Positions 1-11,740 of a DNA stretch of 64,000 nucleotides are shown one piece after another (the first letter of the stretch is position 1; the number at the start of each line of letters is the position of its first letter). The position numbers were made by a program, and so were the translations under genes. Origin of the DNA: Primula veris. Lineage: Eukaryota; Streptophyta; Magnoliopsida; Ericales; Primulaceae. Location: positions 28,952,126 through 29,016,125 of the forward strand of contig OY821747.1 in assembly GCA_963682055.1 (NCBI GenBank), written 5' to 3'. The notes under the pieces were generated by a model that saw only the letters and a list, made by a program, of their open reading frames with translations, did no database searches and had not been told where the DNA came from.

Positions 1-401
1 TCTTCTTCTTCTTCTCTTTTCTCTCTTTTCTCTCTTTTCTCTCTTCTTACTTGTTTTTACTGTTTTTAGGTTATGAAAGTGGCTGAAAAAGTGTTTAGAA
101 AAACTGTTTTGAGATAGTTTGTGGTAACGAACTATTTGGTCTCCAAAGTTTTAAAAGTTAACTCTTAATCCAAAAATATTGTTTTACTACTCAAAATAAC
201 AAATATTTAAAAAAACAAATCTATTGGGTCCTTTTTATTAGTAAAATTAGTAACAGGTTTTTAAAATAAGGTTTTTCGGAAGAGTTTTGGTTTTTGGCTA
301 AAAATTAGTCGAGTGACCGGTTTTTGGTAAAATTTGAATAAAACGTTTTTGGATGAATTAAAACATAATTAAAACCATTTATAAAAATACGGGATGTTAC
401 A
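1..401 (-). mobile_element. LTR fragment, family of the 10.3-kb solo LTR
   Basis: This stretch is the reverse complement, with scattered changes, of the first 400 or so bases of the solo LTR at 10327-12238. The (TTC)n tract at the window edge matches the (GAA)n tract there, and the segment ends in GGGATGTTACA at 401, the reverse complement of that LTR's TGTAACATCCC start. The remainder lies outside the window. The bases after 401 (GAAAATATC) continue as in the paralogous right-end copy near 62773, so 401 is a true insertion junction. Confidence 0.85.
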
Positions 402-1164
402 GAAAATATCATACCCAATATTACTGAACCTATATATTTATTTGTTGATCATGTTTGTAATCGTGGTGGCCCTAGGTTGGTGAAATATATGAAAGATGGA
501 TAACATATTAGGTGAAATTAAAGATTTTCCGATAAGTATGCAGCTAATTATAAGAATATGAAGAACCAAATTTTGAAAAGGTGGGAAATTATGCTTGGTT
601 TTACACACTCTACAAGATTTTATGACCAAGCATCTTTTTTTGACCAGCTCCAATAGGGACAAAAAGAAATACCCGAAATGAAGACAAAGTGGTGGTACAA
701 CAAGTAATGGATTTTTTTTAGTTGGTGTATGTACTCTTAAGTAGTAGCCAAACATACCTTTGGTGCGGATTGATACTGCACAGGTGCCCCCTCGAGCAAA
801 CCAGTTTTCAGAAGGTCCTTCAACTTCGTCGGAATCTTCTCTAATCTAGTGTTTCTCGACCCACTCATTTCTAAATCCCACGGTGAGACCTAATAACTAA
901 GAAAACAAAATTATAGAATGAAGTTCATCAATTGAAAACAAAATTGTCGATCAATTGCAGCATCATTTATTGAAACTTGAGTAACTAAGAAAAAACATCT
1001 TGCACATTAACAAATTACGTCAAATACAAGGTGCAAAATCATTTATCAAAAGTATGAACTTAATAATACACAATGTAACTTTAAGAGATGTTATATTTCT
1101 TACGGTGGAGAGAGAAACGTACACAAAGAGAGAGGGTGATGACTGATGAGAGGAAAAGCTATAC
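402..1164. repeat. Segmental duplicate, left copy (partner 62773-63531)
   Basis: About 760 bp matches 62773-63531 in the same orientation with few differences, over 62 kb away. It carries the TDBD-like exon and a probable 5' UTR exon. Both ends of the matching stretch coincide with LTR junctions (401/402 and 1164/1165), while the right-hand copy continues past both points without an LTR. The left copy has therefore been interrupted on both sides. Confidence 0.85.
758..868 (-). pseudogene. TDBD-like exon of a PHD/acyltransferase-type gene, left copy
   Basis: On the minus strand, ATG at 868-866 opens 37 codons ending at 758 just before a GTATGT donor. The peptide contains KIPTKLKDLLKTGLLEGAPV, which resembles the Tify-domain-binding domain found beside PHD fingers in plant chromatin proteins such as IDM1-like acyltransferases. 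Upstream, a probable non-coding exon ends at 1104 with a GTAA donor, and acceptor AGs lie at about 890-898. No downstream exon is visible; the next 350 bases have no recognisable coding homology and then reach an LTR. The insertion at 1165 separates this copy from the TATA box kept by its partner. Probably a gene fragment; the family call rests on motif memory only. Confidence 0.55.
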
Positions 1165-1650
1165 TGTCACGCCCCAAATTCCATAAACACGGATATCGAG
1201 GCATGACCTTTTTAAATAAAAGGAAAACAACCGTTGGTACAAAATTGAAATTTTAAAAGAAAACATTTGCAAGCTAATGGAACAATTAAATGAATAAAAT
1301 AAACTGTTTGCCCAACGCGGCTACAAGACAGGATTTATAAAAGCTAAAAATAAAAACGAATGAATTTGCCCATAGGCTACAACCTCAAAAACAATCTAAG
1401 TAAAAAGAAAGCAAAAGCCCGAACCCATGTGATGCCTTGCTAAAGCTCTTAACCATACGCTTCAACCTAAGTTGTACCTGAAATACAAAATTGTAACGGT
1501 GAGTCCCACGCACATAAATAGACGGAACGGCACCACAAATACCGTCACTCCATCCCATAAATGCAAGAACCCACAAACAACAACTACGATAATCAACATA
1601 TAAAAAGAAATATAATAACATCCTACAAGGAGATAAATTAAATAACTTCT
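1165..1650 (-). mobile_element. Truncated LTR, 3' end of the solo-LTR family
   Basis: It begins TGTCACGCCCC, the reverse complement of the GGGGCGTGACA end of the solo LTR at 12238. It then follows the reverse complement of 11760-12238 for about 480 bp, including the segment with the CCGTCCCGTC and AATTTTGTGTTTCAG homologues. Similarity fades near 1650 and the other terminus is not found, so this is a truncated piece. It lies in the same orientation as 1-401. The small reading frames at 1385-1656 are only LTR sequence. Confidence 0.8.
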
Positions 1651-2323
1651 ACACATTAAATTGAATTTTTAATTACGTACATAGACAAATTTCTTTCTAA
1701 TTTAATCGTATTGATAAACTTAAAGTATGAAAATAATAGTTACCCTTGAGTCACTAGTAAAATCTTGTTTCATTAGCTACAACCAGCTTGATTTTGGAGC
1801 CACTACGGCCATAATTATTGTATAATATCATTGTGTGGTTATCATTTTGCAAGACACTGCTAAACAAAAAGGTTAATTACTGATTTTGATAATAACAAAA
1901 ATAGCTACTATTTTATTGTCAATGAGTGATGATCTACTTATTAAACAAACTTTTATGCTTGTTTCAATTTGCAATTAAATTATATAAACACAACTAAACT
2001 ACACCACAACCGATGATCTCACAACACCGTACTATGTAAAATATTTTTCTTTAACAACCGTGTTTGTATTTCCGATTTCAGGAAGTAGGCTACTTCTTGA
2101 CACCGCTAAACTTGTGACGTCGTAAGACTTCAGTTCAACTTTATTGGTTTATGATAGAGAACAAACTTTGACATAGCATATTACCGCAAAGAAGAATATC
2201 GGAAGTTATTTGTCCATTCCTGGCAGGTTGTGTTTTGCAGATTTTGTATTTTAATACGACTACGTACATTGTGATTAAATCACACAACTTACAAACATAT
2301 AGACACTCTAATGCAATGCTTAC
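1651..2323. other. No recognisable feature
   Basis: AT-rich sequence with no coding similarity or clear repeat termini that I can identify. It may be intronic sequence of the minus-strand exon candidate at 2324-2429. Confidence 0.4.
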
Positions 2324-2429
2324 TTGCACGGGTGCATTGACGATCAAACAACCTCCAAAGGTCTGATCATTCGCACATGATAGAGTCCCGTTTAGCATCA
2401 GTAAACCACACCACAAGCTCAAAGTAACC
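2324..2429 (-). pseudogene. Possible AT-hook/PPC (DUF296) domain exon
   Basis: A 106-nt minus-strand exon candidate is bounded by an acceptor (GATGTAG, 2430-2436) and a consensus donor (CAA|GTAAGC at 2324). It is open in one frame and includes DQTFGGCLIVNAPVQ. The pattern G-x-x-FGG-x-(6)-PVQV is reminiscent of the plant PPC domain of AHL proteins, where a 'DGRVFGG...GPVQV' stretch is typical. The similarity is short and the hydrophobic stretch before it is atypical. No neighbouring exon was recognised. It could equally be another family, and it adds to the broken exons of DNA- or chromatin-binding genes in this window. Confidence 0.35.
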
Positions 2430-2855
2430 CTACATCAAAAATATAAATAATGAGGAAAACAAATATACACAGTTAAGCATTATACTTCGTCCAACAATAA
2501 TATACGACCTATATAAAAAGTAGAGGCCAAAATAATAAAAATTACAGTACTACTAAAAAGAGTTTAAACATTCTAAAAAACCTTATTCTGACAATGTTTT
2601 ATTCATGAGTCTAACAAAATAGATGCCCAACTCCTTCCAAATTCTGATTTCTAACAAGACATTGCATATTTACTATTCAGTCGGCAAAAACAATTCATTT
2701 TAAAGATACAAACACGTAAACATATGTAATTACAAGCAGAAGAAAATTTGAAGAATATGCTATTGACAAAATAAGAAAAGATATCAAATTATTGATACGA
2801 TATGGGAGAACACAGCTGAAACACTTGTTCATCATAATTAGTTGAAACAATCATA

Positions 2856-3597
2856 TAGTATAACCTCTCTAAATTAATATTCTCTAAAATAATAATTTTC
2901 TCTGGTCCCGACTTGGGTCAGTATAAAAAATCAGTAATTTTGATAAATTAATAAGATAATAAATTTTCTGAAAATCATTATATAAATATTGGTCCCGACA
3001 AAATCATAAATTAATAATTATTCAAAAATTCAAACATTACTAGGATGACTTAGTAAAATATGACTTTGTAGTCATTTGATTTTTCTTAAAATTTAAATCT
3101 ACTTGAATCTCATCTCTAATTTTTCTAATTGTATCCAAAAGCTATGATATAGTCTTTTCAAACTGTAACAAAAAAGAGTTATAAACACGATAAATGTTTA
3201 CTTTCGCGTGACTAGTTTCAAATGTACGGTATCATGTTCAAGTATTATCTTCATTACCAAATAATATCTATGATTTCTTTTAAGTTATGGGCCTCTGAAC
3301 ATGTATCATTTTAATCCAACAAACCATTAACATCCGTTTTATTGTGATAACTCAATCATTTTTTTAAGTTCATAAATATATTTCTCAGTAGTGGTTTCAT
3401 CTATTAATTGAAACTTTATTGACTGAACGAATTTTGCAGTGTCGAAAACAATTTGTTATTGTCGATCGATGAACATTAATCGTCCAATAATAAAACCTAT
3501 TTAAAATAATAATTATTAATTTATCGATTAATTAATAGCTCTTTGAATTAATAAATTTCTACGGTTCATACATTATTAATTTATAGAAGTTGGATAA
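2856..3597. mobile_element. Emigrant-like TIR element, copy 1
   Basis: The left end TAGTATAACCTCTCTAAATT and the right end TTATAGAAGTTGGATA are degenerate inverted copies of the terminal motif CAGTAAAACCTCTATAAATT known from Emigrant/Lemi1 (pogo-type) elements. A TA dinucleotide precedes the left end. Internal marker phrases (GGTCCCGACTTGG, AATCATAAATTAATAATT) recur at the same relative places in the copy at 4757-5453. No transposase frame is open. Confidence 0.65.
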
Positions 3598-3599
3598 AT

Positions 3600-4440
3600 T
3601 AAGAAGAGGCGTGCAAAGCAAATGGTGGTACGAAGTAACTTCACTCTTTGAGTAACGCCATATAAATGTCTACGAAGTATGCAAAAAAACTAAGATTGGA
3701 AATGACAAGATACCCTAATGAAAAAAACTAATGCAATGAACACAAACTATACAAAGAACCGTTACGAAAAAGGAACAGAAGTATAAGTGGAATATTGAAT
3801 ATAGAACAACCACAGAATCTAAGATTGCACCGCAATATGCATTAAAATACATAGAGCTTTACAGTCAGTTAAACCTTGTACTAAAACCAAATAGGATAAA
3901 AGTATGCCGCTTGTACATTCTTCAATTAAACCATTTTATGTTGCATCAAATGCACTATTCCGTTTTCACAACCCTCTACATATGACTTGATTAAAGCTGA
4001 ATTATAGACGTGGACCAAATACACTATACTTGAAGTAGCTAACTAGTGCCAACTTAAAGATATGTAGTGATACTTCGAGTGACTTTGATTGGCCTGCAGG
4101 CCAAGGGAGTCATTGTTCAAGACTTTTGTTGCTAAAAGTTTGGACGCTTAGAGTAGCATGTCGAGTGGTTATAGATAAATGTTGAATTCGATTTGGATAA
4201 TATCAAGTTCATTAGATTTTGTACGAGAAAGACCAACCCCTTAGTAGATTGATGCAGTTGTCACCGACATTTTAGTGCCCTGGAAAATTTGAATTAGAGT
4301 TATAGTTGGAGTTAAAGAGTGTTTAGTAAGCGTGCAATCTATTAAGCTAATTTTGTAAGAGTAGGGGACTTTGAATCTCGGTTTTGAAATGAGATGCAGA
4401 TATGTTTGAAAGACAATTATCTCACCTTTAAACATATTCA
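3600..4440. repeat. Dispersed unit, copy a
   Basis: Parts of this stretch recur at 9270-9780, 16735-17060 and 25490-25720; a shared marker is AAGATTGCACCGCAATATGC. The part at 4030-4400 recurs at 19980-20630, marker GATTGGCCTGCAGG. The copies are diverged and differently broken. I see no coding similarity in this copy, and the 66-aa minus frame at 4241-4441 is not preserved in the others. Confidence 0.65.
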
Positions 4441-4756
4441 TGCATATTGAGAACTCATTATTTGTATTGGAATGAAATGGTTATCATGGAGATCCGAGAA
4501 TAATAAAAAAAAACTACTACCATTTAAGAAGCAACAATTATATCAGTTACAACTCTTACACCAATCTATCATGTATTTTTATTCCCTTTAATTTATTTTG
4601 CCCTAACCAAAGCAAAAAAAAAAAAAAAAAAACTTAGTATCCCAACCTAACAATTTTTCCCACTTTATAAAATACTTAGGAAACAAGCATCAAAGGTCAC
4701 TGAAATAGAGAAAACGTGATTGAATGGTGCGTTAAGCATGGCAGTCATTCCGATTA

Positions 4757-5453
4757 CAGTAGAACCTCTATAAAATAATACTCGCTAAATTAATAAACTC
4801 TCTAAAATAATATTTTCCTCCAGTCCCGACTTGGTTCACTGTAAAAAATCATCAATTTCGATAAATTAATAAGATAATAAAAATTTGAAGAATCGTTATA
4901 TAAATATTTGGTCATAACAAAATCATAAATTAATAATTTTTTAAAATGACAAATAGTAGATTTAGTGAAGTATCACTCTATAGTCATGTTATTTTTATTA
5001 AAATATAAATTTATTTCAATATTATCTCTAACTTTATTTATTGCGTTCAAAATCTCTTGTTTTGTATTTGCGGACTGCACTAAAAATTATGAAGTTATAT
5101 AATCGATTAAACAATGAGTTGTACTATTTTATTCAATGATGCTCAATATACATAAAATTGATTAGACGTATTAAACGTTTCTAATATATATTATTAGTTT
5201 GATATACGGTTTAAGATGTAACAAAATTATACTTATATTAGTAATTGAAATAGTGTATTTGCTTTTACTAACGAATTTAACGATCATTCTTAGTAATTTA
5301 TAATGAGTTAATTTATGTTATGAACGATTACATTTATTGAATCGATAAAAATCTCTCTAAAACAATAATTATTAATTTATCGATTAATTAATATCTCTCT
5401 AAGTTAATAAAATTTCATGGTCCGGACATTATTAATCTATAGAAGTTTTATTT
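4757..5453. mobile_element. Emigrant-like TIR element, copy 2
   Basis: It starts CAGTAGAACCTCTATAAAAT directly after a TA and ends near ATCTATAGAAGTTTTA, the inverted counterpart. It shares internal phrases with 2856-3597 in the same orientation. This is a non-autonomous pogo-type element by terminal motif, with no coding capacity left. The exact right boundary is uncertain by a few bases. Confidence 0.7.
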
Positions 5454-6689
5454 AGAAAATGCCCTGAGCAACGTACAAAGTAGAGTTGTCCGCTGTTTGG
5501 CTGACCCTCTTCTTCACATTTGGGTTGGGTTTACCCAGAAGTACAGTGTGCATAAATATTTAGATTTACCACTAATGATCACCGCAATCTAGGTTTTTTT
5601 TCTAGTCGGAATATTAAACGTATTATATCACCGCTACAAGGAACATTATTTTACTAATTGCTATACATGTAGGCAGTGGCTGAGCCAGATGTTTGGTCGA
5701 TGAGTTCCATCGTGGTACATGTATGAGCAATTTCCATGTCTAGCGTGTTTCTTTTTTGAAAGGTAAGCATATTATTAAACTGAGAAACAAAGGCTAATCC
5801 ACAAACCGGAAAATGCCCAGAAACAGTTAATTCCGACAAAAGCATTAGCACTTTGGCAGAATTTTATTTAAATAAAACATTGAGATAACATCATATAACA
5901 ACAAAATAAGGAGCATTTTTAAGAGATGTCCTTGTTTGCAACAAAAAAGGAAAATTACAATCCTTCTAAAGGGATTTAACACTCTCGAAATTAAACTGGA
6001 CTTGATTTTATTCTTCAAAGAAGCTTCTTCACTATCAGCACCACCATTTTGGTCTTCAATATCATTAAATATAGCATTTCCCAGATAGTTTTCCAACCTG
6101 CAACTCCTGCACATAAGCTTAAACAAGTAGACTGTCCAAATTTGCTTATAATTCAAACTTAATCTCATTAAAATTAACAGAGTACCTAGTAATGGCAGCA
6201 CTCTTGTTATTTCCATATCTAGCAATCTTATATGCATATCATTGTACCAGACCATTGTTGAACTTTTAAAATGCCAAAATCTATCTCCAAGCCCAAGTAA
6301 AACACTTAAATTAAAGAGGTTAGCCAATTTAACTTGAGAACACCAAAGAGACTTAAACGAACTTTCAGTTCTTGTCATTAAGAAAACTATTATTAATGTC
6401 CCAAATTCCTACTAAAAAATAATTTCTATTGTCAACAGCTATGCTTTTTAGCAAGTTCATTTTGTTTTAATAATAAACTCAATGTGATTAATGAGAGTGG
6501 CAACATCACTTGCCTTCTTACCATGCTTTCTGAGGTTTCTCTGTTTCCAGATAAAGTAAACACGAGGAGAAAATTAGCTTTACCAATTTTGCTGGGAAAA
6601 GAATTCTTACTAAAAGCAGTGGAAGCCCAATTTATCCAACTTTCCCAAAAATTACAAAAATGATAAAAACCTGCTTTAGATAAAAGAGT

Positions 6690-7230
6690 TTAAAGTAAAA
6701 TTTTGGAATAGTTACACTCAAAAAACAAGTGGTTCATATTTTCCTCTTTTTCTTTACATAAACAACAAAGATCACAAGAGTTGCTATGAAGCCATTTTTG
6801 TAACTTATTCGCAGTAGGCAATCTTTTCAAAATGGATTGCCATAAAATATGGCTACATTTAGAAATATAAGAATTGAACCAATCAAGAGAGTTCCACCTA
6901 ACTTTCTCCTTAGTGACTCTAATGAAATTCCACATTTGATTTACAGTGAAGCCTTTCTCATCAAGACTCCAACTCAGCCTATCCCTTGAGTTTTTGTTAA
7001 ACTTGGGCTGTTTAAGTGTATTCAAATAATCCACTTGGTCACCATTATCAGGCCAATTCCAGTTATCATTAGGGATGATGTCAGCAACCTTCTTATTTAG
7101 CGATAGACAAGTGGCACTTAGAAATCTATTAATATGATTTCTATGAAAAATAGCACCGGATTCTAACCACTTGTCATACCACAGAAAAGTATCTTTATCA
7201 TCCCCTATTTTATAGATGAGAAGTATCTCT
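6690..7230 (-). pseudogene. LINE RT zinc-binding domain (zf-RVT) remnant
   Basis: Reading leftward from 7230, the frames give TFLWYDKWL, then an open 114-codon stretch (7034-6690) with SWSLDEKGFTVNQMWNF, ILWQSILKRLPTANKLQKW and a CDLCCLCKEKEENMNHLFFEC zinc-binding cluster. Order and spacing are those of the zf-RVT domain at the C terminus of plant L1 ORF2. It is open only in pieces, so it is non-functional alone. The segment upstream on the same strand (7700-7930) belongs to the same ORF2 but is split by a MITE. Confidence 0.8.
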
Positions 7231-7320
7231 CATTTTAAGGACTTTTCTCCAAGTCCAACCACATTGGTAGGCAACACCAATAAACCATATGCTCTGACCT
7301 TTTAAGTAATTTAAAATGTT

Positions 7321-7700
7321 GTTTTAAAAATCATGCTATATTACGCTATAGTTAGCGAAATAACGTTTTTTGATCAAAAAAAAGTTATGATAAACCGCTA
7401 TTTGGATGGAAAAGCGCTAAATTCGCGCTATAGGGACGCTATAGCGTAAACAGCGCGCTATAGTGGACACTATTTACGCTATAGCGGGTGCAGTCCAAAT
7501 TATTTATTTATTTTTATTTTTTTTGTCAAAATTTTAATGAAATTGTTGGAAGCTAAAGAGAATAAAACCACAAAGCTCTTACAAACAAAATAAATGTTAT
7601 GACATCTCAACTACACTATGTAGTAATGCTATTTGCGTTTTTAGCATTTCTCTTGAAAAAATGTTACGCTAACGATAACGCTATTTAAAACATTGATTTA
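7321..7700. mobile_element. Palindrome-rich MITE inserted in the LINE
   Basis: The ends read TTTAAAATGTTGTTTTAAAA and, inverted, TATTTAAAACATTGATTT. Between 7340 and 7490 the words GCTATAG, CGCTATAGCG and AGCGCGCTATAG recur in both directions. Flanking sequence on each side encodes adjacent LINE ORF2 segments, which supports insertion. No target duplication was resolved. Confidence 0.55.
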
Positions 7701-8689
7701 CATGAACTCATTACTTTCAAAGAGAATTAATAGTAGGATCACATAATCTCCGGAGAATCTTACAAATAAGAAATTTGTTATATTTTTTTGATCTTTTTAA
7801 GGCCTAAGTCACCTTCATCAAAGGGGTGAGTAATATCACTCCAAGCAATTCTAGCATAGTTCTTGCTCATTAAAGGCGCAGACCAAAGAAACTTGCTCAT
7901 AAGTTGTTCAATTTTTTAAACAAGTTTAGCGAGTTTTAAGTTGCAACTACTAAATTTATCGGCACTAACCTTACACGAGTTAGCTACTGAGCAATCACTG
8001 ACAACTCTATGCCTTTATGAAGTACTGAATACGCATGGAATTCACAAACCATATTTTGAAGCGTGGAATTTTGTGTTTTTGACTATATTTATTTTTTGTT
8101 CATGTCAAGATGTGGACACAAGTGAATATCTTGTTAACTCCCACATTATATATAATAGAAAACTGTAAAACCCAAATTTAACTAATTAAGTTAAGCGTTG
8201 AAAAATTGGCACCTATTGGAATCAATACTAGTCACACTCACAAATATACAATGAAAACTTCCTCGATAAAATTCAAAATATGCCCCCAAAAAAGGAAAAA
8301 ACCCTATTAAAACAAGTAACCAAATAAAACAAATTTATTTTTATGCAGAAGTAGTGAAACGGAATGGAAAATTAGAGTGAAAAAGAGTCGGTAGAAGCTC
8401 TTGACAGCTCGGTATAAAAAAATTTAAAAAATTGAAGGAGCCTGAAGAACTATCATGGAAAAGTATAAATTATAGAGCAATAAGAAGCAACAATTATACT
8501 TGAAGGAACTAATTTATATACATTTCAAAACAGTACATAAGTTTCCCAATGACCATTTGTAAGAAATGGACTTTCTAGGGGCGTTTTGGTAATTTCTCAG
8601 AATTTCCAGGGAGGTGCTCTCTTTTTGGTTCCGCCAGCGTAGGTTGGTGTACAAAGGCAAAAGATTCTGTAATTCATCCAATATATATA

Positions 8690-9260
8690 ATCGTGTCAAA
8701 AGACAGTTAGACGAAATATTGAAGTGGTCATCAATTTTTCCTCGCATTGTTGAAATCCTTTGCTCACCTCCTACTTTTAGGCCTCTTGAATAACCAAAAG
8801 AATATAATCGAAGACGAGCACCCCGAAAAAAAAAGAGATAAACTTGCCTCTAGTAGTAGTTCTTTTGATCTCAACAAAATTTTCCTTTCTTTGATAATAA
8901 CCGGTGAAGCCTGAAATGATAGAATTATTAATTTCAATTTAGTAAAACACTATGGTTAGAAAACTTCTATACATAATGCAACCCAGTTATGCTTTAAAGA
9001 AGTTTTGGTAGGAATAACAATGTTCGAGGTATGCAGGAACAAGAGAACAAATTTGAAACAATTCCTTATTCATACATAAGTGTTTCATAAAATGCATAAA
9101 AAAAGGATACTTGTTTGAAATGCCACTGGATATCAACAAATGCAGCGCATGTACAACACTGTCCTGAATTAGTAAGGAATGTGCTTTATGTGTTAAATTA
9201 TTAATACATAAAAGATAAAATAAAGAGGGATATATATATATAATGCGATTTAAAAGCTCT
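8690..9260. repeat. Dispersed unit, upstream part (partner 15130-15660)
   Basis: Marker stretches such as GACGAAATATTGAAGTGG, TTAATTTCAATTTAGTAAAA and TTTAAAGAAGTTTTGGTAGG occur in the same order at 15130-15660. No domain was recognised. The 77-codon minus frame at 8514-8747 is not preserved in the partner. Confidence 0.65.
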
Positions 9261-9269
9261 CTTAAGGGA

Positions 9270-10326
9270 CCTGAGGAGTGAAGAGCAAATAACGGTATAC
9301 AGTAAGTTCACTCTTTTAGTACGCATGCTGGTAACACAATATAAATGTCCACGAAATATATACAAATGACTATATAAGCTAGAGAAGACAAACTGACACA
9401 AAGAACGTTATGAAAAGGAACTATAGTATATGTGGAATATTGAATATAGAACAGCCATAGAATCTAAGATTGCACCGCAATATGCATAAAAATACATAGA
9501 GCTTTATAGTCGGTAAAATCTTGTGCTAACATAAAATAGGATCAAAGTATGCTGCTTTCACTTTCTTTGATTAAAACATTTTCTGTTGCATCAAATGCAC
9601 TATTCCTACCCATTTCCCGCAAAATAAACCTTTATTTGTGTATACTAAAATGCATGTGGCCAACAAAAACTGCATTTCATACAAATCGGTTTCTCTAGGT
9701 TTCAATTTAATAAAATTAATTTTATTTTCCACTATAGCCTCAACGTTCACCTTTCACAACCCTCTACATAGAACTGACCAAAGGTCAGAAAATTAATATG
9801 AGCATAAATAGAAGTAATAAATTAAAGCATTACCTTGCGACCAGGCCGTATTACGAGTTGCGACCTGGCTATGTTACGAAATGCGATGAATAACGACCAG
9901 GCCTTTCTTTACTATCATAAAACAATTAAAAATATGTTAAACTTTGCATAAAGGAGCAATCTAGGAAACTTTTAAACACGATAATCGAAGATCTACTCAT
10001 TTATTAAAATGCCATTTATCATCATTTCTAGTAGATTGTTCAAATCAACATTACTCCCTTCATCATGAAATTTTAAAATTTATGTTTTCAACAATTTGAA
10101 GTATAAAAAACTACACCCGGAAACTGCATGGCTATATCCTAAAAAAATCCAACTTTTTTTGGGAATTTGTATCTCTATGATATGTTAATCAGCAATAAAA
10201 TCATGGGTATATATATTAGAATAGGCAGAATATGACAACACAACAAAACCCTCAATCATTAAAATGCATCACACAAAGAATATATATAGATATATATTCA
10301 TAATACGGCATTTGATAGACTGACCA
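9270..10326. repeat. Dispersed unit, copy b
   Basis: Homologous to 16735-17720 and 25490-26330 through markers AAGATTGCACCGCAATATGC, ACGAAATGCGATGAATAACG and ATCATGGGTATATATATTAG. The coding-like exon seen in the other copies (17091-17336, 25716-25976) is degraded here around 9840-9930. The solo LTR at 10327 truncates the unit. Confidence 0.65.
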
Positions 10327-10707
10327 TGTAACATCCCGTATTTTTATAAGTAATTTTTATTCATGATTTAATTTATCCAAAAACGTTTTATACAAAATTT
10401 TACCAAAAACCGGCCACTCGATTAATATTTAGCCAAAAACCGAAACTCTTCCGAAAAAATTTATTTTTAAAACCTGTTAGTAATTTTATAAATAAAAAGG
10501 ACCCAATAGTTTTGTTTCTAAAAATTTGTTATTTTTGAGTAGTAAAACAATATTTTTGGATTATGAGTTAACTTTTAGAAATTTGGGGACCAAATAGTTC
10601 GTTACTTCAAACATTCTCAAAACAGTTTTTTTTACATCTTCCAAATCAGCCTACTTTTCTTCAAAAACAGTAAACCTAAAAAACAAGAGAGAAAAAGAGA
10701 GAAAAGA

Positions 10708-10722
10708 GAAGAAGAAGAAGAA

Positions 10723-10766
<44 letters not shown>

Positions 10767-10768
10767 GA
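10708..10768 (+). repeat. (GAA)n microsatellite in solo LTR
   Basis: Near-perfect GAA/AAG trinucleotide run with one GAG interruption. The LTR piece at 1-401 carries the complementary TTC tract at its start. Confidence 0.95.
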
Positions 10769-11354
10769 AACCACGTTAGCGGATTATTACCGGAAGCATC
10801 TCCACTACGCTCTAAGGTAACGGGGGTTATCCATTGCGACTAGACGAGGGTGTATGTTAGGATTAGGTTTTACGTTTAGTATAAATTGGGGGTTTTTGCC
10901 TTTTATATTAATTATGTTCTTAATTTGTTAATTGGGGTTTAGTTGTTATATTTTTAATTCACTTATTAGATTTTGGATTAGTTGTGGATTTAGTCTTTTG
11001 ATTTCGGATTAATGATAATATTAATGGGTTGCGTGTTATATGCTTTGATTATGTATTATTATGGTTGTTGATAGAATTGGGTAAATTATTGTTGAATAAA
11101 GATGAGTTTTGTATTGCGCATACAAGGTGTTTGTTAAAATGCCTGAATGAGTTTTTATGTTGATTAGACTTGTTTGGCTAGTTGTGAATCTAGCACTTAT
11201 GCTTTTGGATTATGTTGTATTATGTTAAGTGACGTATGAGATTGTGTTATTTGAATAGTATAATATTATTGGCCGAGGCCTTAATATTTATACGTATGAG
11301 ATTGTGTTATATGAATAGTATAATATTATTAGCCGATGCCTTAATATTGATACA

Positions 11355-11740
11355 TTAGCAATGGTCTCTGTCTCTTCCTAATTCCGGGGACAGAAGACGG
11401 CCGTGGGAATAGAGAATGACTCGTCTTACGGACTGGGGTGAGTGGCATGAGAGGTCCTAGTGTGCACTATATTTATTTTTATGTTAGCTATGGTCTCTGT
11501 CTCTTCCTAATTCCGAGGACAGTAGACGGCCGAGGGGATAGGGAATGACTCGTCTTACGGACTGGGACGAGTGGCATGAGAGGTCCAAGTGCGCACTTTA
11601 AATCTACTCTTTTGTTAGCAATGGTCTCTGTCTCTTCCTAATTCCGGGGACAGAAGACGGCCGAGGGAATAGGGAATGACTTACCTTACGGACTGTGGTA
11701 GGTGGCATGAGAGGTCCATGTTTGCTATAGATTTGTGTTG
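11355..11740 (+). repeat. Three ~130-bp tandem repeats in solo LTR
   Basis: Copies begin near 11355, 11484 and 11614, each with ATGGTCTCTGTCTCTTCCTA, then GACGGCCG and GGCATGAGAGGTCC. Copies differ by a few substitutions each. The placement within the LTR would fit repeated promoter or enhancer modules; that function is inference. Confidence 0.9.

Larger units (their letters stand above)
5752..7935 (-). mobile_element. 5'-truncated LINE (L1-type) retrotransposon
   Basis: On the minus strand the 3' end is typical of plant L1 LINEs: a run reading AATATGCTTACCTTTCAAAA near 5752-5775 with a short A tail. The 6690-7230 segment encodes the zinc-binding C-terminal RT domain (zf-RVT), and 7790-7930 encodes a KFLWSAPLM..-type stretch ending in DEGDLGL, typical of the thumb region just upstream. 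A palindrome-rich MITE interrupts it at about 7321-7700. The 5' part, including the endonuclease and most of the RT, is missing. Whether 5845-6378 (a 177-codon frame) is LINE 3' sequence or something inserted is unclear. Confidence 0.75.

Noticed and set aside
438..755. 105-codon minus frame, also at 62810-63127
   Set aside because: It starts inside the intron after the TDBD-like exon donor; conservation between the copies reflects recent DNA duplication. No domain.
5845..6378. 177-codon minus frame as a host gene
   Set aside because: It lies between the LINE 3' end and its zf-RVT segment; no domain recognised, so it is more likely LINE 3' sequence or decay product.
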